Shown in pieces: positions 37,053-45,821 of a stretch of 64,000 nucleotides of DNA (positions within the stretch are counted from its first letter, which is position 1; the number at the start of each line of letters is the position of its first letter). The notes below the pieces were generated by a model. That model was given only the letters and a program-made list of their open reading frames with translations. It made no database searches and was not told where the DNA came from. Position numbers and translations under genes: made by a program. The DNA is from Vibrio marinisediminis (GTDB lineage: Bacteria; Pseudomonadota; Gammaproteobacteria; Enterobacterales; Vibrionaceae), in the NCBI RefSeq assembly GCF_014050145.1, contig NZ_JACFYF010000004.1:186001-250000 (forward strand), in the 5' to 3' direction.

Positions 37053-39989
37053 TTAGATGCCGTAATCCGTTTCGACATTCTCCCAAAGAACATCACTAAT
37101 TACTGAAATCGTGTCACTTCCGTTTGCGAAGGTATAACTATAGATTTCACCACTTACGCCAAATTGGCTAAGTTGCGCTTCAATCGTTGCGTCATTAAGA
37201 TCAGTTAATGCGATAGCCTGACTGTCGGCAAGGTGATAGTCATTGTTAGCGAGAGCAAATTCTTCAATACCAACGGCATAAAATGTGTCTGACGATGTAC
37301 CATTAAGTGTTTGAACTGAATTCGCCACTTTGTCTAAATCAAGTAACAGTGAATCATGCAGTGAGCTGCCCACTGCCATTTCAACGTTTTGTAGTTTTGA
37401 TGAATTGGTCAGCTCAAACTCAACGCCATGTTTGGCACTTTCAACTGATAGATTGAATGTGTCATCAAAACTTGCGTCTGCGGCCACAACGACATCAAAG
37501 CCATTACCACCATCAACATAGTCGTTGCCATTGTCTAGAATGATATCATTGCCTTCACCACCACTCACCACGTCTAAGCCTTTGCCACCTGCGAGTACAT
37601 CATTACCAGTACCACCAAGCAATAAATCGTCAGCTTGATAGGTGCTGACCGCATTGACATAGTAGTCACTCGCATCAATGTTGCCAAAACCGGTCTTATC
37701 AAAGGTTCCAGCTGCTGCAGACAGCTGTATTTCGTCAAAGTGGGCATGGTTAGTATCGGTCGGGGAAATAGAGAATTGTCCGCTATAAGTGTCGTTACCA
37801 TTCTCAAGGACTTTGATATTGTCGGTTTCAGGATCGATTCCGTAAGTTGCCATTGTTTGCGGATCAACATCACCAGCAGTGAAATAGCCTCGAGCGACTT
37901 CAACGCCTTGATCGAACACGGTCCATATACCCACTTCATTGGTACCATTGAATGCTTCGTCAGCGAATAAGCGATTAACAGAAATATCGGCGCCAACAGT
38001 ATTGTCGTCGACCGACAGGCTTAGTGTTTCTGACTGTCCGCTCGCATCGCCAGGTTCGTTACTTTCAATAAAGCTAAAGCCTATTTGACCTGCTTGCCCG
38101 CTCTCTTGGTTGCCTTCGACACCGTATCCACGGTTTGTTTCTACGATATTTGCAACGGAACCATCAGGGTTTAACGCTACGCCTTCGCCAACCATTTCTT
38201 TTGTACTTTCAGTTGAATCGGTGGCTTGAGCAAAGTCACCGAGTAAGATGTCATTGCCGCTGCCGCCAATGAGTACGTCTTTACCGTAACCGCCTTGCAA
38301 ACGGTCATTGCCTTCACCACCATCTAGCCAGTCATCACCTTCGTGGCTGCCAGCAATTGAGTCACTATCTATCACGGTGATGTCTTTGATGAAATAATCG
38401 CTTGAGTCCCAGTTTTGGTGACCTGTTTTGTCATAGACACCATCAGCGGCTTCGAAAACGATTTGGTCGAAGCTTTGTCCATTGGTATCTTCAAGTGTGA
38501 TATCAAAGTAACCATCATCAATGGAACCATTTTGGTTTTGAAGTACTTTGATGTTGTCAGTCAATTCGATGCCGTGCGTTTCACGTGTGGCAGCGTCAAT
38601 GTCTTTTGCGGTGAAATAGCCTGAAGCAACGACGGTACCATTATTTAATACCGTCCATTTACCCACTTCATTGCTGCCATCTAAGGCTTCATCTGCAAAC
38701 AAGCGGTCTATGGATACGCGTGCCGCGCTTTGTTGATCCGATAAGTCATAGGAGATGGACTCAGACCCACCTTCAAGAGTTGTTTTATCAAAGGTGTAAC
38801 CAAGTTGGGCAGATACCCCAGATTCTTGGTTGCCTTCTACGCCAACTTTGCCATTAACTAAACTGACTTGTGCGTTAGTTGCATTTGGGTTGTATGCTTG
38901 AGCAGCGCTCAAATCTACAGATTGACCATTTTCAAAACCATAGCGGTCATCGCCAAATAAAATGTCGTCGCCAACGCCACCAAGCAGGACATCATTATCA
39001 TTGCCGCCGAATAGAGCGTCGTCGTTGTTAAGACCATCGGCTTCAATTTGCACATAATCCACATCTTTGACGAGAAAATCACTAGAATCGAGTTTGCCAC
39101 GACCTTTACTATAGTGACCAATCGCGGCGGAGAATTGAATTTCATCAAATGCGACAAAACCAACATCACTTGGTTCGATAACAAAGTCACCACTTGAACG
39201 TCCGTTGCCATTTTCGAGGATTTTTAAATTATCTGTATCAGGGTTTAGACCATAGGCATCAAGTGTTGCTTGATCAAATTCACCAACGGTAAAGTAACCG
39301 TGTTCGACAACAATGCCATCACGCAGCACCGTCCATACGCCCACCTCATTGATCTCTCTGATGTAAGACCCCTCTACGCGCCCTTCATCTTTGAACAAGC
39401 GTCCAATCGATACTTTGGCGGCAAAGCTGTGTTCATCTAAAGCAACGGAGAGCACTTCTGATGCTCCGGTACGGTCGCCAGCGTCACCATCATCTTTATA
39501 GCTATAACCAATTTGACCACTACGACCACTTTCACTATTACCCAGTACACCGTAAGAGCCATTTTTACTAAAAAGAACGGCTTCTGTTCCATCAGGGTTA
39601 AATACTTTTGCTTGGCTGAGATCAGCTTTTTTGGATAAGCTGAAATCAATGGCGGGCTGTCCAGTGATTGGATCCATTTTTATATGGCGTGAGAAATCAT
39701 CACCAATAAGTACATCGTTACCACTGCTACCCGAAACGACATCATTCCCCGCACCAGCATTGACAATATCATCACCAGAGCTGGCATTAACTTCAAAATC
39801 ACCTGAGCCTAGTGTGATTAAGTCGTCACCGTCGGTACCATTAACCTTATTGTCGATGGCATCGTTCTGCGTGATAGGGTTGTAGCTTTTTCCACCGACT
39901 TGAACAGAAAGATCCCCACCATCTACGGGTTCTCTATCTACAAATTCGATACGGTTTTCAATTTGTTGCTTTTTTAGTCGTTTCGACAT
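37053..39989 (-). CDS. RTX-type secreted calcium-binding protein with three tandem modules
   Basis: About 978 residues, very acidic, no N-terminal signal peptide, fitting type I secretion by a C-terminal signal. RTX nonapeptide blocks (GGxGxDxxx) lie near residues 50-97, 321-348, 549-585 and 786-832. Between them sit three copies of a module of about 180 residues (about 129-312, 365-540, 605-785). Each has NPdG, GVeGNqESG, RLFaDE, NEVGxWTV, GYFTa and DNiKvLeN, and ends in DxSDYfvkdV. I do not recognise the module. The C-terminal 140 residues lack RTX repeats and may hold the export signal. ATG 39989 has AGAGGAAA upstream; the frame open to 40052 overlaps the leader. It is last in the ABC-HlyD-RTX operon. 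An adhesin or matrix protein is likely, not proven. Confidence 0.88.
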   Translation of the reverse strand: MSKRLKKQQIENRIEFVDREPVDGGDLSVQVGGKSYNPITQNDAIDNKVNGTDGDDLITLGSGDFEVNASSGDDIVNAGAGNDVVSGSSGNDVLIGDDFSRHIKMDPITGQPAIDFSLSKKADLSQAKVFNPDGTEAVLFSKNGSYGVLGNSESGRSGQIGYSYKDDGDAGDRTGASEVLSVALDEHSFAAKVSIGRLFKDEGRVEGSYIREINEVGVWTVLRDGIVVEHGYFTVGEFDQATLDAYGLNPDTDNLKILENGNGRSSGDFVIEPSDVGFVAFDEIQFSAAIGHYSKGRGKLDSSDFLVKDVDYVQIEADGLNNDDALFGGNDNDVLLGGVGDDILFGDDRYGFENGQSVDLSAAQAYNPNATNAQVSLVNGKVGVEGNQESGVSAQLGYTFDKTTLEGGSESISYDLSDQQSAARVSIDRLFADEALDGSNEVGKWTVLNNGTVVASGYFTAKDIDAATRETHGIELTDNIKVLQNQNGSIDDGYFDITLEDTNGQSFDQIVFEAADGVYDKTGHQNWDSSDYFIKDITVIDSDSIAGSHEGDDWLDGGEGNDRLQGGYGKDVLIGGSGNDILLGDFAQATDSTESTKEMVGEGVALNPDGSVANIVETNRGYGVEGNQESGQAGQIGFSFIESNEPGDASGQSETLSLSVDDNTVGADISVNRLFADEAFNGTNEVGIWTVFDQGVEVARGYFTAGDVDPQTMATYGIDPETDNIKVLENGNDTYSGQFSISPTDTNHAHFDEIQLSAAAGTFDKTGFGNIDASDYYVNAVSTYQADDLLLGGTGNDVLAGGKGLDVVSGGEGNDIILDNGNDYVDGGNGFDVVVAADASFDDTFNLSVESAKHGVEFELTNSSKLQNVEMAVGSSLHDSLLLDLDKVANSVQTLNGTSSDTFYAVGIEEFALANNDYHLADSQAIALTDLNDATIEAQLSQFGVSGEIYSYTFANGSDTISVISDVLWENVETDYGI

Positions 39990-40023
39990 TGTGAAAATTT
40001 CCTCTATCAATCTGATGATTAAT

Positions 40024-40112
40024 GTGAGGCAGCCCAGCCATCTCAAATTCATGAGATCTGCAGCTTTCCGTCCTTACCTCACGATAAGTTTGGCTTTTCT
40101 CTTTGCTATGAA
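40024..40112 (-). promoter_or_regulatory. Cyclic-di-GMP-I (GEMM-I) riboswitch candidate in the RTX leader
   Basis: Read on the minus strand: AAAGCCAAA; a six-pair hairpin CTTATC/GGTAAG (40088-40073) closed by the GNRA tetraloop GTGA; then directly GACGGAAAGC; then a hairpin ATCTCA/TGAGAT (40057-40040); then GGCTGGGCTGCC. This follows the GEMM-I order: GCAAA, GNRA-capped P1b, GACGCAAAGC, second hairpin, GGTAGC(C)GGGTTGCC-like tail. The outer P1 helix is weak (GAG/CTC). CCTC at the aptamer end could pair with the GAGG of the RTX ribosome site (40004-40001), suggesting translational control. No terminator lies between it and the ATG. Confidence 0.78.
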
Positions 40113-40161
40113 GTTGAGACCAGAAGTTGTACTCGTCGGGTAGGCCTCATTTGTACCCTAA

Positions 40162-41511
40162 TTAGATCTCTCTCATCGCTTTATAAGCGCTCACTGAAAG
40201 TGGATTAAGTAAATAGTCCATAGGTGTTTGCTTGTTGAGCATGATCATGACCTCAGCAGGCATCCCTGGGTGCAACGTGACTTGTTTGAGTCGCGCTAAA
40301 TCTTCTTGGTTGAGTTTCACTTGTGCAAGATAAGCGGATGACCCAGATGCTTGGTCTGTAATTCGGTCAGCTGAGATATGGATTAGTTTGCCTCTTACTG
40401 GAGGAGTGCGCCTGAAGTTGTAGGCTGTTAGGCGAACTTCGGTATCAAGCCCTACGTGTACTACATCAATATCTTCTGGCTGTATTAGTGCTTCAACCAC
40501 AAGCTGATCTTGCTGTGGAACTATTTCCATAATTTTTTCGCCAGCGCTAACGACGGATTGCTCTGAGAAAATCGCCAAACCGACCACTACGCCAGATTGA
40601 GGTGAACGTATCTCAATCCGCTCTAATACTTGTTGCGCTTCGATCATTGCTTCATCGGTTTCGCGAATTGATTTTTCCAGTTGCTGTAACTCTTCACCCA
40701 GCTGTTTGGCATAATCGAAATCGGCGTTGCTATCTTGCAGCTCTGCTTCGGAGATTGAACGTTGCGCTCGATGAATCTTTGCTTCTAGCTCCGCTAAGTT
40801 GCCGTTTAGTTTGGTGTACTCTCTTTTCAAATCGAGCATTTTAGATTTTGAGGTGTTTCCGGTTTCCAACAAGGTCTCATGCATTTTTAATTGTTCAGTC
40901 AAATAGACAAGAGATTGCTGGTCTGCTTGGTAACGTTTCTCCAGCCCTTGCAGGTCGAGATGGGCTTGGGCGGTTTTACCAACGAGCACTTTGTCTTCGC
41001 CACTTCGTAGTGAGCGACGCTTAGCAAAGAGTTCTTTTTGAGTATTGAGAACATTTTGTACATGACGATCCGATTTGAACTTGAGCAATTCAGGATCAAA
41101 TGAGATGGTTTTGTTGCCAAGCAATTCAGCTTGAAGTCGATTTAATCTTGCTGTTTCACTTTGCCATTTCGCTCTTAATCCAAACAGTTGGGCTTGTGCC
41201 TTTGATGAATTGAGAGTGATGAGAAGTTGACCTTGTTCAACAAACTGTCCGTCGGAGATATGAATTTTCTCAACGATTCCACCTTCGAGATGTTGGATTG
41301 GCTTTCGCTTCGACTCGACAATGATGACGCCCGGCGCAATCGCCGCGCTGCTTAAATGTGCCAACGATGCCCAAAGGATAAACACCAAAAACATCGCTAC
41401 TACAGCAAAAGCGCCTATTTTTAGGCTTAAACTTGTTGCAAAACAGAGCTGACGATCGTCGTGGTAGCAAATACCTTGTTGATTAATGGTGTGGAATTGT
41501 CGTTCAGCCAT
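40162..41511 (-). CDS. Type I secretion membrane-fusion protein (HlyD/PrtE-like)
   Basis: A 449-residue periplasmic adaptor. One membrane helix near residues 29-50 is followed by the HlyD signature (GVIIVESKRKPIQHLEGGIV) and the first half of the lipoyl domain. A long coiled coil follows (about 115-285), then the second lipoyl half (IRSPQSGVVVGLAIFSEQSVV) and the beta-barrel to the C-terminus. Its start overlaps the end of the ABC gene by 8 bp. It should bridge that transporter to a TolC-type outer-membrane channel encoded elsewhere and export the RTX protein downstream. Confidence 0.94.
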   Translation of the reverse strand: MAERQFHTINQQGICYHDDRQLCFATSLSLKIGAFAVVAMFLVFILWASLAHLSSAAIAPGVIIVESKRKPIQHLEGGIVEKIHISDGQFVEQGQLLITLNSSKAQAQLFGLRAKWQSETARLNRLQAELLGNKTISFDPELLKFKSDRHVQNVLNTQKELFAKRRSLRSGEDKVLVGKTAQAHLDLQGLEKRYQADQQSLVYLTEQLKMHETLLETGNTSKSKMLDLKREYTKLNGNLAELEAKIHRAQRSISEAELQDSNADFDYAKQLGEELQQLEKSIRETDEAMIEAQQVLERIEIRSPQSGVVVGLAIFSEQSVVSAGEKIMEIVPQQDQLVVEALIQPEDIDVVHVGLDTEVRLTAYNFRRTPPVRGKLIHISADRITDQASGSSAYLAQVKLNQEDLARLKQVTLHPGMPAEVMIMLNKQTPMDYLLNPLSVSAYKAMREI

Positions 41512-43225
41512 TCGATGCCACCGGTTGTAAGTTGTGTACTTTTGCTGCCTGATCTGATTTATAGGCAGAGGTTATTTCGCCATTTTCTAGCTGCACCACC
41601 CAATCAACATTTGAGATAAGGTCTTTGTTATGTGACACCATCACTACCGCCACGTTATTTTGCTTCAGTTGGTCGAGTAGGTGCTTGAAAGCCGCTAAAT
41701 TATTGCTATCCAAATTAGCGTCTGCTTCATCCATCACCAGAATGTGAGGACGGAAATAGAGTGCTCTTGCTATCGCAATGCCTTTTGCGAGTCCGGCAGA
41801 AAGTGGCAAAATATTGTTGCCAATAACCGTGTTATAGCCCTCGGGGAGTTTGACGATATCTTGATGAATGCCAATGGATGTTGCCGCTGCAATAACCTCT
41901 GCATCCGTCAGGTTCGGGTCGAAATGGGCGATATTTTGTTTGATGGTTCCGGTGATGAATTCGACATGTTGGGGAACATAACCTAGGACGGCTTTAAGCT
42001 GATTTGGGTTCCATTGAGAGAGTTGAGCATCATCAATTTTTACGCTGCCAGAACTCGGTTGATATAGATTAACCAGCAATTTACAGAGTACGGTTTTACC
42101 GCTACTGCTCGCACCCATGACCATCACGCGATTTCCTGCTTCGAGTTTAAAACGAAGGTTTTTCAACAGTGGTAGTTTTGCTTTTGGTGGGTACCAAGAA
42201 ACACTGTCTAGATGCAGGCAACCTTTAATATCACTAAAATCGGTGCTGTTTTTTTCAGTAGGGAGATCGTTAAAATAGCGGGTTAATCTTTGGTTTGCAG
42301 CAACGGCACTATGCCATCCTTGTAGCGTGCTAGGTAACTGTTCTAGAGGTTGTAGAGCTCGAGACATTAGAATTGAGCCAGCAATAATACCACCGGCAGT
42401 CATGTTGTTGCCGATGACGAGCCAGGCGCCAATGCCCATTATCGCCATTTGCAAAGTCAAACGTAAGCATTTGGCTGTCGACGTTAAAGTACTCGTTGTG
42501 ACGCCTAGCTGTAAATCATGCCAGACGCGTTCAGCGGTCAGGTGTTGAAACTGAGTGCGCAGCCCAGTTTCTAAATGTTGAGCTTTAATCGATTCAACCT
42601 GATATGCGGCTTGTTCACTGGCGTTTTTACATGCGCTGTTCATTAGTTGCGATTCGGAAAGTTGCTTCGCTTTCGCTTTGTGAATAAACAGCGCCAGACC
42701 ACCAACCAGAAGAATGGCGGATAATCCAAGTAATCCAACAATGGGATGAAGTATAAACATCACAAGAAGGAAAATAGGTGTCCAAATAATATCGAATGGT
42801 AGTGAGAAGGCAGGCGAAACCATAAACGATTTTATTTCTTTTACATCTTGTAAAGTGGGTTTATTTGCTGAGGTAATATTGGTCACAAATAAATGGCTTG
42901 AGAGTAAAGCATCTAGCTTGGTTGACTTCTTATACAGATAACGATTTTTAAGAACATCGAGTGTGGATTGCGTTAATAAAAGGAAAAATACGATCGCACT
43001 GATGAGCAGCAAGGTATCGAGACTACGGCTAGTAAGAACTCGGTCAAAGACTTGTAAGCTGTAAATAGGCACAGCCAAAACGAGAATATTGAGAAAGAAA
43101 CCAGAGAAAATTAGAGTGGAGATGATCTGCTTATTGAAAGGTGTGATTTCATTCCAATGGTTTTTATTGATATCCATATCTACCAAGTTGATATTATTAA
43201 GATTTAACGCAATCCTAACATTCAA
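41504..43225 (-). CDS. Type I secretion ABC permease/ATPase (PrtD-like)
   Basis: A 573-residue half-transporter: a six-helix membrane domain (about 30-315) and an ATPase domain (about 330-560). It lacks an N-terminal C39 peptidase, as in PrtD/HasD. Walker A is GASSSGKT (K377) and Walker B is ILVMDEADANLD; the Q-loop (GYVPQ) and H-loop (VMVSHN) are present. The ABC signature reads LSAGL at 475-479 followed by AKG, not the usual LSGGQxQR, which is unusual. ATG 43225 has no clear ribosome site; the ATG at 43177 is an alternative. It is the first gene of the secretion operon. Confidence 0.92.
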   Translation of the reverse strand: MNVRIALNLNNINLVDMDINKNHWNEITPFNKQIISTLIFSGFFLNILVLAVPIYSLQVFDRVLTSRSLDTLLLISAIVFFLLLTQSTLDVLKNRYLYKKSTKLDALLSSHLFVTNITSANKPTLQDVKEIKSFMVSPAFSLPFDIIWTPIFLLVMFILHPIVGLLGLSAILLVGGLALFIHKAKAKQLSESQLMNSACKNASEQAAYQVESIKAQHLETGLRTQFQHLTAERVWHDLQLGVTTSTLTSTAKCLRLTLQMAIMGIGAWLVIGNNMTAGGIIAGSILMSRALQPLEQLPSTLQGWHSAVAANQRLTRYFNDLPTEKNSTDFSDIKGCLHLDSVSWYPPKAKLPLLKNLRFKLEAGNRVMVMGASSSGKTVLCKLLVNLYQPSSGSVKIDDAQLSQWNPNQLKAVLGYVPQHVEFITGTIKQNIAHFDPNLTDAEVIAAATSIGIHQDIVKLPEGYNTVIGNNILPLSAGLAKGIAIARALYFRPHILVMDEADANLDSNNLAAFKHLLDQLKQNNVAVVMVSHNKDLISNVDWVVQLENGEITSAYKSDQAAKVHNLQPVASNG

Positions 43226-43313
43226 CTATCTGTAGAAGCGATAGTACTAGCGGAGTCTGAAGAGCTCGTTGTAAGTGATTTTGTGGTTTTTGTTGTTTTA
43301 AAACAGTCTGTTA

Positions 43314-43345
43314 CAATGGGTTTCTTATGTTTAAGAAACCCATTG
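43314..43345. repeat. Perfect 14-bp inverted repeat downstream of xthA
   Basis: CAATGGGTTTCTTA (43314-43327) and TAAGAAACCCATTG (43332-43345) pair fully around TGTT. It starts 6 bp past the xthA stop. No T-run follows on the minus strand, so it is either a weak terminator or a 3'-end stabiliser. Confidence 0.7.
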
Positions 43346-43351
43346 AATAGT

Positions 43352-44161
43352 TTATAAATTAAAGCTTGTCCATATAGGAGCGTGATCAGACGGTTTTTCG
43401 ATTGCTCGAAGTTCGTAATCAATATCAGATTCAATAGACTTATCTGCTAATGAAGGTGTTGCCAGCACAACATCAATACGCAGCCCACGGTTGTCATCAA
43501 AACCACGCGAGCGGTAGTCAAACCATGAATATTTTCCTGTGGTCTCTGGGTGTAATAAACGGAAGGTATCGACAAAACCCCAGTCCAATAAGTTTTGCAG
43601 CCATTCACGCTCTTCTGGTTGGAATGAGCATTTACCGGTTTTTAACCAACGCTTCTGGTTTGCTTCACCAATGCCAATATCAAGGTCAGTCGGACTAATA
43701 TTAATGTCACCCATCACGATGATATTGTCGCGATTCTCATGGTGTTCATTTAAATACTGCATTAAGTCCTTATAAAATGCTCTCTTATAAGGGAACTTCG
43801 TTTCGTGACTGATATTATCGCCTTGAGGGAAATAGCCATTGAGCACAGTTATTTTTTCACCTGAAGCATCTTGAAATGTTGCCATGATCATTCGCTTCTG
43901 ATGCTGTTCAGAGTCAGTAGGAAATCCTTTTTGTACCGAAATAGGCTCTTGTTTGCAGAGCATCGCAACACCGTAATGCGCTTTTTGTCCATGGAAGTAG
44001 ACTTTATAACCCATGGCTTCAACGTCGGCGAGAGGGAAGGCTTCATCATGAACTTTGATCTCTTGCAAGCCAATTACGTCAGGTTGATGCTTGTCGATCA
44101 GTGCTTGTAGTTGGTGAAGACGGGCTCTGAGACCATTAATATTGAATGAAACGACCTTCAT
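43352..44161 (-). CDS. xthA: Exonuclease III
   Basis: A 269-residue AP endonuclease/3'-5' exonuclease for base-excision repair, as long as E. coli XthA (268). Motifs run in order: NINGLRAR at the start, LQEIKV with the metal-binding glutamate (about 34), [37 protein letters not shown] and the final SDHAP. I start at ATG 44161 (AAAGGT upstream); seven more in-frame codons reach 44182. It is monocistronic. Confidence 0.97.
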   Translation of the reverse strand: MKVVSFNINGLRARLHQLQALIDKHQPDVIGLQEIKVHDEAFPLADVEAMGYKVYFHGQKAHYGVAMLCKQEPISVQKGFPTDSEQHQKRMIMATFQDASGEKITVLNGYFPQGDNISHETKFPYKRAFYKDLMQYLNEHHENRDNIIVMGDINISPTDLDIGIGEANQKRWLKTGKCSFQPEEREWLQNLLDWGFVDTFRLLHPETTGKYSWFDYRSRGFDDNRGLRIDVVLATPSLADKSIESDIDYELRAIEKPSDHAPIWTSFNL

Positions 44162-44253
44162 TGTTGTACCTTTCTGTGGCAAATTATTGACTTTGTTCCG
44201 GTTAACTAACTGATTATTGATACAGCTTCTAGTGATTAACCGCGTAATTAAAG

Positions 44254-44415
44254 CTATTGATCTTTGAGTTGGGCTTCAAGATCGCTTTGTACAATTTTTA
44301 ATGCTGCAAGCGCTGTTTTAGGATCAACATGATTACTTTCTAGTAGATAGATAAGATCCACGGCCAGTTTTATTTCGTCAGGCGCATTGTCGAGGCTAGA
44401 AGTCGGGTTCGGCAT
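44254..44415 (-). CDS. rsmS: RsmS/YbaM family small protein
   Basis: A 53-residue protein read directly from the minus strand. It starts [16 protein letters not shown] and continues with [18 protein letters not shown]. This matches the small DUF2496 family (E. coli YbaM/RsmS, 53 residues: LENAPDDVKLAVDLI). The gene follows priC with a 1-bp gap, the same priC-ybaM order as in E. coli, which strongly supports it. RsmS is tied to the Rsm secondary-metabolite regulatory system in plant-pathogenic enterics; the molecular role is unclear. Confidence 0.88.
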   Translation of the reverse strand: MPNPTSSLDNAPDEIKLAVDLIYLLESNHVDPKTALAALKIVQSDLEAQLKDQ

Positions 44416-44416
44416 A

Positions 44417-44965
44417 CTACTGATGTCTCTCTCGATAAGTGATTTGATTTTCTAATTTGATTTTAGCACTGCGGCAACGTTCAAGGCGTTGCTCAGTTGA
44501 CAACAGTGCTTGCTGTGCCTGTTGTTGTGAAAAAGGTGAGGCATTGTCCAATTCAAACTGCTTGTCTCGTACCATTTCCATCAATCGTCTTTCCCACTCT
44601 TGATGTTGTGCTAACTCTTGGTAGAGGACATTGATTGGTTTTTGATAGTGGCTAAAGTGCTTAGGCTCTTTCTTACGAATTGATTGAGTTGCTATTTCTC
44701 GTTGAATGGCACTGACTTGTGAGAGAAGGCGCTCAGACAGATACTCGGCTCGTAGTGCCGTTAATCGACCACTATCTTCTTCTCGGATGAGTGTTTCCAG
44801 TGTTGCGTTTGCTTCTTTGACACAAGGCACCAGCAGGCGAGCACTGCCATGAAAAAGGCGCTCATCAAACAGAGCTTGGTGATGTTCACCGCGAGATCGG
44901 TCGAGCGCAGCGGCTTGAACTGATAGTTGCTCTAGGGTACTGACTAATTGTTTTAATTGACTCAT
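44417..44965 (-). CDS. priC: Primosomal replication protein PriC
   Basis: A 182-residue, helical, basic protein of the PriC family (LFHGSARLLVPCVKEA, LYQELAQHQEWERRLMEMVRDK). It helps reload DnaB on stalled forks together with Rep or PriA. I start at 44965 (MSQLKQLV) since its ATGA overlaps the stop of the TSUP gene; a start at 44980 would add five residues. It lies in a tight TSUP-priC-rsmS operon. Confidence 0.92.
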   Translation of the reverse strand: MSQLKQLVSTLEQLSVQAAALDRSRGEHHQALFDERLFHGSARLLVPCVKEANATLETLIREEDSGRLTALRAEYLSERLLSQVSAIQREIATQSIRKKEPKHFSHYQKPINVLYQELAQHQEWERRLMEMVRDKQFELDNASPFSQQQAQQALLSTEQRLERCRSAKIKLENQITYRERHQ

Positions 44966-45741
44966 ATAGTGACAAACCATGCATCATAAGCAAGTTTCAC
45001 CGCCAGAATGCTTACTACGGTGACGAAAATAGGGCGTATAAAGCCTGCGCCAAAGCGAATTGCCGAATGAGCGCCAACATAGGCTCCTGCCATTAAGCAT
45101 ACACCCATGGTTAAGCCCAATACCCAATCAATATGTCCTAAGATAGCAAAGGTAATGAGAGAGGTGAAATTACTAGTGAAATTCATCGCCTTAGCAACAC
45201 CTGAGGCCATGAGTATGTTGAGGCGATAGAGTGCCATGGTGCTGACAGTCCAAAATGCACCAGTCCCCGGTCCTGCAACACCATCATAAAAGCCTAAAAT
45301 GGAGCCTTGTAGATACTGTTTTTTGTGAATCTTTTGGCAAGGTGGCGGCATTTCATTGCTGCTGTTTTTTGGCGTTTTATGCCAAATAGAATAAATAGCG
45401 GCAGCCAAAATAATCAAAGGCAGAGCTTTTTCTAACCATTGAGTACTGATCCAATCAACGAATAGAGTACCAAGCATAGCCCCAATTAATGTGGTGATAA
45501 AAGCTCTTCCCCAATATTGAGGCTTGAACAAACGTTTTTTGTAATAGGTATAAGCTGCCGTTGATGAAGCAAAAGTTGCGGCGAGTTTATTGGTGCCTAA
45601 AGCTATGTGCGGAGGCAAACCGAGAGAGAGCAGCGCAGGTACGGTTAGCATACCGCCGCCACCGGCAACAGCATCAATAAATCCAGCTACAAAAGCGACC
45701 AGCGCAAGCACCAACAGCACCGTTGGTTCAAACATTTCCAT
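44962..45741 (-). CDS. TSUP-family (TauE/SafE) anion exporter
   Basis: A 259-residue membrane protein with about eight helices in two TauE/SafE repeats (FVAGFIDAVAGGGGMLTVPALLSLG at the start, GFYDGVAGPGTGAFWTV later). The family exports sulfite, sulfoacetate or related organosulfur anions. It overlaps priC by 4 bp, so they are co-translated, although the functions seem unrelated. The substrate is unknown. Confidence 0.92.
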   Translation of the reverse strand: MEMFEPTVLLVLALVAFVAGFIDAVAGGGGMLTVPALLSLGLPPHIALGTNKLAATFASSTAAYTYYKKRLFKPQYWGRAFITTLIGAMLGTLFVDWISTQWLEKALPLIILAAAIYSIWHKTPKNSSNEMPPPCQKIHKKQYLQGSILGFYDGVAGPGTGAFWTVSTMALYRLNILMASGVAKAMNFTSNFTSLITFAILGHIDWVLGLTMGVCLMAGAYVGAHSAIRFGAGFIRPIFVTVVSILAVKLAYDAWFVTI

Positions 45742-45821
45742 TAATTATTCTTCTATTTTGTTTGCAGTACTAAACAGAGGATCAGTTCTCTTATTCGCTA
45801 CTCAATGCTTACCTTAACGCG

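Noticed and set aside
37635-37970. Antisense frame inside the RTX gene
   Set aside because: Arises from the repetitive composition of the RTX modules; no independent support.
43222-43434. 70-codon minus-strand frame spanning the xthA end
   Set aside because: Overlaps the xthA coding end in another frame and the palindrome; Ser/Thr-rich tail looks random.
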